Assembly (NCBI GenBank): GCA_910575405.1
Contig: CAJTER010000009.1
Span: forward strand, 59,209 to 123,208
Length of the DNA: 64,000 nucleotides
Source: Clostridia bacterium
Lineage (GTDB): Bacteria; Bacillota; Clostridia; Peptostreptococcales; Anaerovoracaceae
Direction of reading: 5' to 3'
The notes below the pieces were generated by a model. That model did no database searches and was not told where the DNA came from. It was given only the letters and a program-made list of their open reading frames with translations. Numbering within the stretch: position 1 is the first letter of the stretch; each line of letters starts with the position of its first letter. The position numbers and the translations under genes were made by a program. Shown here piece after piece: positions 26,945 to 36,600 of the stretch.

Positions 26945-27667
26945 TCACCGCCGCCTTTCCTTCATGTGGGCCAGGAGCGCTTCTCTAAATTCCTGTTCCC
27001 GCAGTCTGGAAAGGGGAATTTCACTGCCGCCCTCCAGCCTTACAAGGCCGCCCTCACAGCTGCGGACATAATCCAGATTCACAAGAAAGCTCCTGTGGCA
27101 GCGGAAAAAGCGTCCGTCCACCCGCTGCTGCAGACCGTCCAGCTTGTCGTAGTAGTCCAGAACCTGGCCGTTTTCTTGATGAATATAGATTTTCCGCCCC
27201 ATGACCTCACAGTACTGAATACGGGCAAAGGGAATGATGTGGCGCGAAGCTCCCTTTTGCACCAGAAGGCTCAGCCCGGCATCCTGCTGCAGCCTGCGGA
27301 TAGCTCGCTCCATGGTTCCTGCAAAGCGTTCCTCTGCAAGCGGCTTCACCAGATAATCAAAGGGTCGCGTCTCAAAGGAATCAAAGACCCGCTCCTTCAA
27401 TACGGTAACGAAAACTAGGAGCCCCTCCCAGCCCCGCTCCCGCAGCAGCATGGCCGTTTCCATGCCATCGGGGGGCGCCATTTCAATATCCAGAAAAACC
27501 AGATCAAACCCATCACCCTCCATGTCCGCCAAATCCAGCAGCTCCCTTCCGCTGGAAAAACGCAGAATCCGGCAGGGAATTTCAGACGCTTTCATATAAT
27601 CCTCCAGTCGGCGGGCAAGCTGCTCCAGCATAAAGGGCTCATCATCGCAGACCGCAAATCGCAGCAT
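26945..27667 (-). CDS. LytTR family response regulator
   Basis: 240 residues from the ATG at 27667, which has GGGGAGG eight bases upstream; a GTG nine bases earlier is too close to that site. The receiver domain (about 1-120) has the acidic pair in CDDEP, the phosphoacceptor Asp in FDLVFLDIEM and the Lys in RPFDYLVKP. The LytTR DNA-binding domain (about 140-238) has FFRCHRSFLVNL and SRLREQEFREALL. Such regulators usually control bacteriocin, peptide-pheromone or envelope genes. The cognate kinase gene directly downstream is broken, so the regulator may be orphaned or driven by another kinase. Confidence 0.93.
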   Translation of the reverse strand: MLRFAVCDDEPFMLEQLARRLEDYMKASEIPCRILRFSSGRELLDLADMEGDGFDLVFLDIEMAPPDGMETAMLLRERGWEGLLVFVTVLKERVFDSFETRPFDYLVKPLAEERFAGTMERAIRRLQQDAGLSLLVQKGASRHIIPFARIQYCEVMGRKIYIHQENGQVLDYYDKLDGLQQRVDGRFFRCHRSFLVNLDYVRSCEGGLVRLEGGSEIPLSRLREQEFREALLAHMKERRR

Positions 27668-27908
27668 TCGTTCCACCTCCCCTGCTCATCCACTATCTGA
27701 GCATCTTATTATCCTATCTAATCAGAATACTAAAAATCCCGGACAAATACAAGGCTCAGGGCATGAAATGGCGGAAATTGGGAGCGGAATGTTTTGAAAG
27801 CAACAGTCGCTATTTAAAAGAAGCTATACCAGTTTTGAAAAATTGTGATAAAATGTGAATATATATACCAAAATTAATGTAGGAAGACAATCTGGCAAGG
27901 AGTGTTTT

Positions 27909-29099
27909 ATGATACCATTAAAAATAGATACGCTGCTGGCAGGGCAGATCGTTGAGCAGGATCGCGTGGAATACAAAGAGGGCTGGAATCCAAATGATAT
28001 TATTCATACAATCTGTGCTTTTGCCAATGATTATAATAATGTGAATGGGGGATATCTGGTCATTGGAGTTCAGGCTGATAACGGCATTCCAATTTTACCG
28101 CCAAAGGGACTGCCGGTTGTGGAGTTGGATGTGATTCAGCAGGAAATTTTTCAATACTGTAATCACATTTTACCGCGGTACATCCCCAAAATAGAAGTGG
28201 TTAATTATCAAGGTTCCGGAACGTACCTGCTGTATCTGTGGTGTACGGCTGGCGACAGCGGCCCATATCAGGCTCCGATGGATGTTTACCCGCAAAAAGG
28301 GAAACCGTCAAATAAAAAAATGCAGTACTGGATTCGTCCGGCATCGCTGACAACATACGCAAGGCAGGATGAAACGGCAGAATTATTTGATAAGTTCAAT
28401 TCCGTTCCCTTTGATGATCGTGTCAACAGAAAAGCGACGATAAACCATATCCGCCGCGGATATGTGGAAGACTTTCTCCGCGACAGCAATAGTACACTGG
28501 CAGATTATCCATATAATGCACTGGAAGAAGCGGTAGTTAATGCAGTTTTCCATAAGTCATACCGTGAGCCGGAACCGGTGGAAATCAGAATATACGTGGA
28601 TCGAATCATGATTATCAATTATCCGGGGCTTGCAAAATGGGTAAACCTTGACAAGTTCGTACAGGGAAAAGCAAAGGCGCGAAAATATCGCAATCGCAGG
28701 ATCGGAGAGCTGTTTAAGGAGCTTGATTTATCTGAAAAACAGGGAACGGGCATCACCAAGATCCTGAAGGATTTAAGAAAAAACGGCTCATCGGATCCGG
28801 AATTTGATATGGACGAAGAGCGGACCTATCTGGAAACGACGATTTTCATTCGCGATGGATTTGAATCAAAGATCAAAGTGAGCGATAAAGTGAGCGATAA
28901 AATGAGCGATAAAGAAAAAATGTTTTATCGTTTCCTGCTGCAGGCTTTTGGAACCGCTGACTTTGTGACAACAAAAATCATGTCAGAGCTGACCGGCATG
29001 GCCGAATCGACAACCAGGCGCTATCTGACAAAATTCTGTGAGTGGGGAATTCTTGAATCCGATGGAAAGAACCGGGGGACAAAGTATTATTTGCTGTAA
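27909..29099 (+). CDS. AlbA_2/Schlafen-type ATP-binding transcriptional regulator
   Basis: 396 residues from the ATG at 27909 with AAGGAG seven bases upstream. The N-terminal AlbA_2 domain (about 10-130) begins DRVEYKEGWNP and contains NVNGGYLVIGV. The middle holds an HATPase_c_4-like region (YPYNALEEAVVNAVFH, then RIMIINYPG and EKQGTGITKI, about 200-320). The C-terminus is a winged helix (FVTTKIMSELTGMAESTTRRYLTKF). Between them lies a tandem VSDK/MSDK repeat. The family is common and poorly characterised; roles in regulation, stress and defence have been proposed. It is a single gene with no clear partner. Confidence 0.85.
   Translation: MIPLKIDTLLAGQIVEQDRVEYKEGWNPNDIIHTICAFANDYNNVNGGYLVIGVQADNGIPILPPKGLPVVELDVIQQEIFQYCNHILPRYIPKIEVVNYQGSGTYLLYLWCTAGDSGPYQAPMDVYPQKGKPSNKKMQYWIRPASLTTYARQDETAELFDKFNSVPFDDRVNRKATINHIRRGYVEDFLRDSNSTLADYPYNALEEAVVNAVFHKSYREPEPVEIRIYVDRIMIINYPGLAKWVNLDKFVQGKAKARKYRNRRIGELFKELDLSEKQGTGITKILKDLRKNGSSDPEFDMDEERTYLETTIFIRDGFESKIKVSDKVSDKMSDKEKMFYRFLLQAFGTADFVTTKIMSELTGMAESTTRRYLTKFCEWGILESDGKNRGTKYYLL
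28878..28913 (+). repeat. Three tandem 12-base repeats inside the AlbA_2 gene
   Basis: GTGAGCGATAAA occurs twice and ATGAGCGATAAA once, head to tail, encoding VSDK-VSDK-MSDK in the linker before the winged helix. The near-identity of the units suggests recent slippage and possible length variation without loss of frame. Confidence 0.85.
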
Positions 29100-29160
29100 A
29101 GCGCAGTGGAACCGGGAAAAGCAGTGAGGGATAAACAAAGCCGCAAGGCAAAAAACAATT

Positions 29161-29190
29161 CCGGGCAGAGCGCAGCCGCGCTCTGCCCGG
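29161..29190. terminator. GC-rich hairpin terminator
   Basis: CCGGGCAGAGCG / CGCTCTGCCCGG, a 12-base perfect stem with a six-base loop. A T-rich tract follows only on the minus strand (an A6 on the plus strand to the left), so it mainly ends the amidohydrolase transcript at 29221. Confidence 0.8.
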
Positions 29191-29220
29191 ATTATATAGG
29201 ATGAATGATATATGATGTCC

Positions 29221-30849
29221 CTATTCTGCAAGGAAAACCGTTTTCCCATCCATGATGGTTTCGCATACCCGCACCTTGTGGATTTCCGGGATCGGTATGT
29301 TGAACAGGTTTTGTTCCAAAACGACCAGATCCGCGTATTTGCCGGGTTCAATGGAGCCCAGCCTGTGCTCCATGTGCATCTGGTATGCGTTGTTTATGGT
29401 GTAGCTTTCGATACCGTCCTTTACGGAAAGCGTTTCCTCATAAGGTTTCAGCACCGGGGCCTCCGGCTGGTCAAAGAGCTGTCTGCTGCAGCCCATTTCA
29501 ATGCCTTTCAGAGGCTCTCTTCCAAATTCGTCTACCGGAAAGTCCGAGCCCTGCCCCATGCGGCAGCCGCCGTTGATCATGGTTTTGAGCCGGAAGGTGT
29601 GGTTTTGACGATCGCCGATGACTTTTTCCATGTCCGGGTTACCGTAATGCCACACGCAGGTGGTATTTGCAATGACGTTATATTTGCCAAAGAGCGCCAG
29701 CTCCTCATCCTTTACGTAGTCGCAGTGGGAGTTGACAATGCGGCAGTCATCAAAGCCTGCTTCCCGCACTGCTTTTGCCATGGCCAGGGTGCCGCTGATG
29801 GCTTCGTCGCCAATGGCGTGAACATTGATGTCCAGGCCAGCTGCTGCGGCTTCTACGCCCAGTTTGGCGATTTCTTCCTTTGTAAAGAGCGGATAGACCA
29901 TGGCGCCGTCTTCGTCATAGGGCTGGCTCAGAGCAGCTGAGCGGGTTTCCAGGGTTCCGTCGTTGATGATTTTCAGGAAGTGGATGCGGAACTTGTCGTC
30001 TTTGTACTGCTCCATATAGTTTTTGAGTCTGGGCATGATGAGGGAGGCGTCGCTTTTTTCCGCTACCATGCGGCCGCAGCCAAAGAAGCGCTGCTTGTAA
30101 GTCCCCTCCTTTACCATCTGCGGCATAGCTCCAAAGTAGGCTTTGAGCACGAATTCCGGAGCCCCCATGTCACAGGTTGTGGTAACGCCCATGGAAGCAT
30201 ATTCTTCCGTTGCCTGGGAAAGGGCCCGGTGGATCTTGTCTTCTTCAAAGAAACTCACCTTTTCCATGATCATGGTCTGAGTGGAAATTTCCAGCAGATG
30301 TCCGGTAGGGTTTCCATCTGCGTCCCTGTGGAAGTAGTGAAAGCCGGGGATGGGATCGGTCGTGTCCTTTGTGATTCCCGCAAGCTCCAGGGCTTTGCTG
30401 TTGACCCAGGCTTCGTGGGCGCTGCTTCCCAGGATCATGATGGGTTTGTCTGCGCATATGGCGTCGAGAAGTTCCTTTTTGGGGCCTGTTTCGTCAAAGA
30501 GCCATTCCGCGTATCCGATGCCAAAGTAGGTTTCCTGCTCCGGGTGCGCCTTGATAAAGCGCCCGATTTCCGCCAGACACTCATCCACGCTCCACTCAAC
30601 TTCCAGGTACACGCCGCACAAGTAGTGAGCAGCCATAACCGGGTGGCAGTGGCCGTCGATAAATCCGGGCAGCATCATTTTGCCCTTTAAGTCGTGGATT
30701 TCGGTAGCATCGCCGCACAAGGCTCTGGCGCCGCCGTTGTCCCCCACATAAGTAATTTTGTTTCCCGTAATGGCAATGGCCTGGGCCCATTCCTGCTTTT
30801 CGTTTACTGTATATATTTCTCCATTGATGTAAATTTTATCAGCTGCCAT
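29221..30849 (-). CDS. YtcJ-like metal-dependent amidohydrolase
   Basis: 542 residues, full length for the YtcJ / N-substituted-formamide-deformylase group of the amidohydrolase superfamily. The metal site starts with LPGFIDGHCHPVMA (His-x-His). Further ligands are in the NVHAIGDEAI and SHCDYV stretches, and a GQGSDFPVDEF block holds the late Asp. The C-terminus shows the usual GSIEPGKYADLVVLEQNLF. Substrate unknown; the group hydrolyses amide or formamide bonds. AAAAGGAGA precedes the ATG. It follows the phosphoglucomutase gene by 23 bases and may share its transcript, though the functions seem unrelated. Confidence 0.87.
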   Translation of the reverse strand: MAADKIYINGEIYTVNEKQEWAQAIAITGNKITYVGDNGGARALCGDATEIHDLKGKMMLPGFIDGHCHPVMAAHYLCGVYLEVEWSVDECLAEIGRFIKAHPEQETYFGIGYAEWLFDETGPKKELLDAICADKPIMILGSSAHEAWVNSKALELAGITKDTTDPIPGFHYFHRDADGNPTGHLLEISTQTMIMEKVSFFEEDKIHRALSQATEEYASMGVTTTCDMGAPEFVLKAYFGAMPQMVKEGTYKQRFFGCGRMVAEKSDASLIMPRLKNYMEQYKDDKFRIHFLKIINDGTLETRSAALSQPYDEDGAMVYPLFTKEEIAKLGVEAAAAGLDINVHAIGDEAISGTLAMAKAVREAGFDDCRIVNSHCDYVKDEELALFGKYNVIANTTCVWHYGNPDMEKVIGDRQNHTFRLKTMINGGCRMGQGSDFPVDEFGREPLKGIEMGCSRQLFDQPEAPVLKPYEETLSVKDGIESYTINNAYQMHMEHRLGSIEPGKYADLVVLEQNLFNIPIPEIHKVRVCETIMDGKTVFLAE

Positions 30850-30872
30850 GTGATTCTCCTTTTTTCAGCTGT

Positions 30873-32606
30873 CTAAAGCAAATGTTTGACCGGTTCAAAG
30901 AATTCCGCCTTCGTCTGCTCCAGCTTTTCCTGGGCCTGCTGCCTGCCGCCTGCCGCGATGCAGAAGTAAAAGCGGATCTTGGGTTCTGTGCCAGAAGGAC
31001 GTACCTTGACAAAGCCGCCGTTTTCAAAGGTAAGACCCAGCATATTTACCTTGGGGAAGTCCAGGTCAGAAAGAGTTCCGTTTTCAAGCTGCTGTCCTTT
31101 GGCATAATACTGGCGGGAAGCGATATTCTGGCCGGCCAGAGTTGTCCGCTGGTCCGCCTCCAGGATTTCCAGCACCTGTCCGATGCGCTCCTTTCCGTCC
31201 TTTCCCATAAGGGTGCAGGCCACCTGTTCGTCCAGGAAGTAGCCGCAGTTTTGGAACAGCTCTTCCAGAACCTGAATCAGGGTCTTTCCTTCCTTTACCT
31301 TGTAGTAGAGAGCGGCTTCCGCCACCAGGGCAGCTCCCAGGATGGCATCTTTGTCCCGGGCATACGTTCCCTTGAGATAGCCCAGGCTTTCTTCAAAGCC
31401 AAAGAGGAAGGAGCCTTTGCCCGTTTCTTCCATCTGCTTGATCTGCTCACCGATGAATTTAAAGCCTACAGGAACCTTTACCAGGGGAACGTCAAAGCCA
31501 GCGGCGATTTTTTCGGTCAGAGCGGTGGAAACGATGCTCTGGATCATAACGCCGTCCTCAGGCAGTCTGCCCTCTTTTTTCTGAGAACCGATGATATAGT
31601 TGGCCAGGATGGCGCCCACCTGATTTCCGGTGAGATGGCGATACGTTCCATCTTCGTCCCTGCACTGAACGCCCAGCCGGTCGGAATCCGGATCCGTTGC
31701 CAGCAGCAGATCCGCGCCCTGCTGCACTCCATAATTGATGGCCAGCTCCCAGGCTCCCTCGTCCTCCGGGTTTGGAACTTTTACTGTAGAAAATTCCGTA
31801 TCCGGCTTTTCCTGCTCCGGTACAGTTAGCACTCTGGAAAAGCCCATTTCCGAGAGAATCCGCTGAACAAAGAGGCACCCTGCTCCATGAAGGGGTGTAT
31901 AGACGATTTTCAGATCCCTTCCATGTCCATCATCGAGCTCCGGCTGCAGCAGCTGCTCCCGGACGCGGGAAATATAGGCATCGTCCATTTCCTGTCCCAT
32001 GATTTCCACAAGGCCTTCTGCAATGGCTTTTTCCTTGTCCATGGCCGGAACATCCCAGCCGCAGTTTTCCATCTTTTCCATGATCTTATCCGCCTGAGCG
32101 GGAGGAAGCTGAGCTCCATCTTCCCAGTAAACCTTGTAGCCATTGTATTCTTTCGGGTTGTGGCTTGCCGTTACCATGACGCCTGCGATTGCGCCCTTTT
32201 CCCGTACAGCAAAGGAGAGCTCCGGTGTGGAACGCAGGGATTCAAAGAGATATGCCTTAATTCCGCAGGCTGCCAGAACTAGGGCCGTCTCTTCGGCAAA
32301 TTTATCGGAAAAGCGGCGGGAATCGTAAGCAATGGCAACGCCCCGTTTCATGGCTTCCTCACCGTGATCGCGGATCACCTGACCAAAGCTGTATGTAAGC
32401 TTTCGGATGAGGTAAATGTTCATCCGGTTGGTGCCTGCACCCAGCATACCGCGCATTCCGCCTGTTCCAAATTCCAGATCGCAGTAAAAGCGATCCTCTA
32501 TTTCCTTTTCATCCGTAAGAGCAGAAAGCTCCGCCTTGGTGTCCTGGTCAAAATAAGGGCTGTCCAGCCACTGCTGGTAACGGGTTTTTATTTCATTACT
32601 TAACAT
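30873..32606 (-). CDS. pgcA: Phosphoglucomutase (phospho-sugar mutase)
   Basis: 577 residues, the length of Firmicute alpha-phosphohexomutases. It interconverts glucose-1-phosphate and glucose-6-phosphate, feeding the glgC step of the glycogen operon nearby. Visible motifs: the FGTGGMRGMLGAGTNRMN start, the active-site phosphoserine loop TASHNPKEYNGYKVYW (about 150), the metal loop TDPDSDRLG (about 310), the sugar-binding FGFEESLGY and the phosphate-binding VRPSGTEPKIRFY near the end. A GAGGAG site precedes the ATG. It is divergent from glucokinase, so glucose, glucose-6-P and glucose-1-P enzymes sit side by side. Confidence 0.95.
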   Translation of the reverse strand: MLSNEIKTRYQQWLDSPYFDQDTKAELSALTDEKEIEDRFYCDLEFGTGGMRGMLGAGTNRMNIYLIRKLTYSFGQVIRDHGEEAMKRGVAIAYDSRRFSDKFAEETALVLAACGIKAYLFESLRSTPELSFAVREKGAIAGVMVTASHNPKEYNGYKVYWEDGAQLPPAQADKIMEKMENCGWDVPAMDKEKAIAEGLVEIMGQEMDDAYISRVREQLLQPELDDGHGRDLKIVYTPLHGAGCLFVQRILSEMGFSRVLTVPEQEKPDTEFSTVKVPNPEDEGAWELAINYGVQQGADLLLATDPDSDRLGVQCRDEDGTYRHLTGNQVGAILANYIIGSQKKEGRLPEDGVMIQSIVSTALTEKIAAGFDVPLVKVPVGFKFIGEQIKQMEETGKGSFLFGFEESLGYLKGTYARDKDAILGAALVAEAALYYKVKEGKTLIQVLEELFQNCGYFLDEQVACTLMGKDGKERIGQVLEILEADQRTTLAGQNIASRQYYAKGQQLENGTLSDLDFPKVNMLGLTFENGGFVKVRPSGTEPKIRFYFCIAAGGRQQAQEKLEQTKAEFFEPVKHLL

Positions 32607-32626
32607 ATCTTGTTCTCCTCATGTGT

Positions 32627-32655
32627 GATATACTTAACTCATAAAGCGACGTAAA
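32627..32655 (-). promoter_or_regulatory. Candidate promoter of the phosphoglucomutase gene
   Basis: On the minus strand, TTTACG and TATATC are separated by 17 bases, 20 bases before the ATG. The spacing is ideal; both hexamers are only partial matches. Confidence 0.35.
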
Positions 32656-32692
32656 AACAAAGAATGCCTTTTTAGTTTATGGAGGTCACATT

Positions 32693-33640
32693 ATGATTAT
32701 GACAGTTGATATTGGCGGCACAAAAACAATGTGCTCACTATGGGACAATGACAAGCTGGAAAAACGGCAGAAATTCGTTACATCGTCCATCTGCGATTTT
32801 GCCGGGACAGTAAGGGAATTTGCCGATGGAAAACCGCTGGAAAGCCTGTGCTTCAGCCTGGCAGGCCCCATTCGGGAAAATCGTTTTGAACTGACAAACA
32901 CGGGTCAGGTACTGTATCTGCAGGAGGTACGGGAACGATTTTCGGACGTGCCCAAAGTAGCGTTTTTAAACGATCTGGAGGCTCTGGCCTATTCTCTGCC
33001 CGCCCTTTCTGCGGAGAGCTTTTCCCTTTTTCGGGGCTCGGCAGCGCCGGATGCTCCAGGGGCAAAGGCCATCGTTTCCCTTGGAACCGGCCTTGGTATT
33101 TCGGCGGTTACAAAGGAAGGGATCGCCCTTGCCTCAGAGGGCGGTCATATTGATTTTGCCCCCCGGGATGCGCAGCAGCTGCGGCTACTTTCCTATCTGG
33201 AAGGAAAGTATAGCCATGTCAGCTATGAAAGGCTGCTGGCAGGCCAGGGAATTTCCAACCTATATCAGTTCCTTGCGGCCGATAAAACGGGAAGCCACAG
33301 GAAGGCTTCGGCAGACGATACGCCTATAGAGCCTGCGAAAGTTACGGAAAAAGCCTTTGCAGGAGAGGAAACGGCTCTGGAAACCTTCCGGCTGTTTACT
33401 CGCATTCTGGGCGCTGTCTGCGGCAATTTCGCCCTGACCTTTATGGCTGAGGGCGGTGTCTATCTCAGCGGTGGCATTGTCCCCAAAATCCTGCCTTTCC
33501 TGGATAAAGAGCTCTTTGAAGAAGCCTTCCTGGATAAAGGCAGGTTCCGGGAATGGCTGGAGCAGGTTCCGGTCCATGTGATCCTGGATGAAACTGCTCC
33601 TTCCATAGGCGCTGCTGCCTATTGCTATCTGCCTGACTGA
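32693..33640 (+). CDS. glk: Glucokinase (Glk family, PF02685 type)
   Basis: 315 residues. This is the proteobacterial-type Glk rather than a ROK kinase: there is no ROK cysteine cluster. The blocks SLGTGLGISAV, EGGHIDFAPRDAQQ and SYERLLAGQGISNLYQF match the family. The ATP site starts at VDIGGTKTMCSLW, with FLNDLEALAYSLP holding the catalytic Asp. It phosphorylates glucose released from glycogen or imported, giving glucose-6-P. TGGAGG lies before the ATG; a second ATG six bases later is possible. The 3' end overlaps the convergent amylase gene by 16 bases. Confidence 0.88.
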   Translation: MIMTVDIGGTKTMCSLWDNDKLEKRQKFVTSSICDFAGTVREFADGKPLESLCFSLAGPIRENRFELTNTGQVLYLQEVRERFSDVPKVAFLNDLEALAYSLPALSAESFSLFRGSAAPDAPGAKAIVSLGTGLGISAVTKEGIALASEGGHIDFAPRDAQQLRLLSYLEGKYSHVSYERLLAGQGISNLYQFLAADKTGSHRKASADDTPIEPAKVTEKAFAGEETALETFRLFTRILGAVCGNFALTFMAEGGVYLSGGIVPKILPFLDKELFEEAFLDKGRFREWLEQVPVHVILDETAPSIGAAAYCYLPD

Positions 33641-36600
33641 GCGGCAAGCTCCTTCATATGAGCTGCCACTTCCTGGGTCAGCAGACCTGCGTCCACCTTC
33701 CAGGTCCAGTTTCCTTCTGCCTGTCCCGGCGTATTCATGCGGCTTTCGTCTCCCAGCCCCAGAAAATCCTGCAAGGGGACGATGACCCAGGGCGCCTTGC
33801 TCTGATAGAGCCTTCGGATAATGGCTTCCGGCTCTTCGCTGCCCGCGCCTGTGTCCTGGCACCAGCCTGCCAGAGTCTGGTTGTCGTGGGTGCCGGGATA
33901 AAAGACCCGGCCTGCCGCCCGTTCGTCGGATATATGTTCGATCTCATCTGCGGAAAGCTGGTACACCAGCATGCCGGGATAGCCGGTCAGCTTGATCAGA
34001 TTGTACACCTGGGCATCTAAAAATCCCAGATCCTCCGCCAGGAAGGGAAGCTGGCCCAGCTTTTGGGAAACATAATCAAAGAATTCCTTGCCAGGGCCAG
34101 GCAGCCACCAGCCATCCCTGGCCGTTTTGCCGGCGGGAATGGCATAAAAGGCAGAAAAGCTGCGGAAATGATCCAGCCGTACGTAATCAAAGCGGGCCAT
34201 AGCGTGGGAAATGCGCTCCATCCACCAGCGGTAGCCATCCGCTTTCAGTGCATCCCAGTCATATACTGGATTACCCCAGTTCTGCCCGTCCTCGCTGAAA
34301 TAATCCGGCGGAACACCAGATCCAGCCAGAGGCCAGCCGTCTTCTCCCAGGAGGAAGGCCTCAGGATGGGCCCAGGTATCGGCGCTGTCCACAGCAGCAT
34401 AAATCGGAACGTCTCCAATAATGGAAATTCCCTTGCTGTTCGCATAGCGTTTCACCTGCTCCCAGCGCTTCCAAAAGCAGAATTGTTCTCTTTTTATAAC
34501 ATCTAATTCGTTCTTTTTTTCCTCTCTCCAGTAATCCAGGTTTTCCCTGCGCCGCTCTGCATCTGGCCACTTCTGCCAGCTGAGGCCGCCAAAATGCTCC
34601 TTCAGCACCCGGTAAAGGGCGTAGTCCTCCAGCCAGAAAGCTTCCTTCCTGCAAAATTCTTCATATTCCGCAGGAGGAACCTCCATCTGACGAAGCTCTG
34701 ACGCAGTGCCCAGAAGGCGGGCTTCTCCCGCGAAAACAGCGCTGCTAGAATAAGGTGAAAGGCTGAATTCATCCACAGGATTGATGGGAAGGATCTGCCA
34801 TAGCCGCTGTCCAGCCGCGGCAAGATAGTCGATAAATTTTTCTGCCGCAGAATCCAGCCGTCCGGAAGGAAGGGAGGAAACATGGCAGAGCACCCCCGCG
34901 CTGCGGGAAAGGGAAAGTGGCTGCGGCCGCCTGCTTGTGCAGTAAAAGAGCTTTGCGCAAAGCGGATCCATGGAAAGGGAAAGGCATCCCCCCTCCTCCG
35001 GCGCAAATTCCCGGGACTCTAAAAGCTCCAGAACATACTCGGTTCCCTGCGGCAGCTCAAGCTTCACGTCAATGCTGCCAAACAGGTGGCGATTGACTAC
35101 AGCGATGAGGGATTCTCCGCAGCGGCATTTGTCCCGCGTATTGCCGTCTGCCCCGCAGCGGGATGCGATGAGGATGTGCTCCCCTTGCCAGGTGAGGGAA
35201 AAATCGCCGTCCGCTAAAAATCCGTACTGCTTGCGCAAAATCGCCAGCATGCGGAAATGAGCCATCAGCTCTTCATCCTCCCGTCCCCAGGGATAAGTCC
35301 CCCGGTTGTAAGGATCTTCAAACCCCTGCGCGCCGGCCTCGTCACCGTAGTACAGACAGGGAACTCCGGGAAGGATATACTGAAGCAGGGACAGGACCTT
35401 GAGTCTCCGTTTTGCAAGCCTCAGCTTATCAACCGTAAGCCGGTAACATTCCTTTTGCGTATCTGAAAAGTTTTCCGGTGCATCGCCCAGCAAAGTTAAG
35501 ATTCGCACGCGGTCATGGCTTCCCACCAGGTTCAGAGCGCCGTAAAAGCTTCCTGGAGGATAATTTTCCGCCAAACTGGAAAGTCCTTTTACAGCAGCTT
35601 CAGCAGGAAGTCTTCCCAGCATAAAGCCGGTCAGCAGATCCCGGAAGGGATAATTCATAACAGAATCAAGCTCTTCCCCCAGGAAATAGCGGCGCTGAAC
35701 GCCGTAGCTCACCTTGTTGCTGGCATCCTCCCAGACCTCGCCTATGAGCAGGCCTTCGGAATCCGTTTCTTTAACTGCCTTTCGTATGCCGGCGATAAAC
35801 GCATCCGGCAGCTCATCGGCCACATCCAGCCGCCAGCCGGAAGCCCCCTGACGGAGCCAGTAGCGGATAACGCTGTCTTCCGCGCCATAGATAAAGTCCT
35901 GATAGTCCGGGCAGGATTCTTCCACATTAGGCAGAGCCCCTACCCCCCACCAGCATTCGTACTCATCGGGAAAACGGGTAAAGCGATACCACTTGTAATA
36001 GGGAGACTCCTCCCCCTGACAGGCCCCCGGATCCGGATAATTTCCAAACTGGTTAAAATAGAGGCTGTCTGCTCCCGTATGGTTGAAGACCCCATCTAAA
36101 ATCAGTCGGATCCCCAGTCTGCGGGCATCACGGGCCAGCTGCCGGAAATCCTCCAGTGTTCCAAAGGCCGGATCAATCGTCATATAATCGGCTGTATCGT
36201 ATTTGTGGTTGCTGGAAGCCGCAAAAATCGGGTTCAGATAAATGGCTCCCGCGCCCATGCTCTTTAAATAGAGCAGCTTGCTGCGGATCCCCTGCAGCGT
36301 ACCGCCGAAAAAGGGCCAGCGGGTAACGCCTCCATCCGGATTTCTGGTGTAATACGGTGTATCGTACCAGTTTTGCTGTACGGTTCGGAAAAGGCCCTTC
36401 CAGTCAGGGCCTTTATCAGCCGCCTGCTGTAACTGCATCCAGTCCGCGCTCCTTGCAAACCGATCCGGGAAGATCTGATATACGATGGAATTTCGGTACC
36501 ATTCTGGAACAGACTCCTGCCCATAAACGGTAATCTGAAAGGCGGGCGGTACATCAGCGTAGCGCTCCCCTTCCCCACCGAGACGCTGAGCGTTGTTTCC

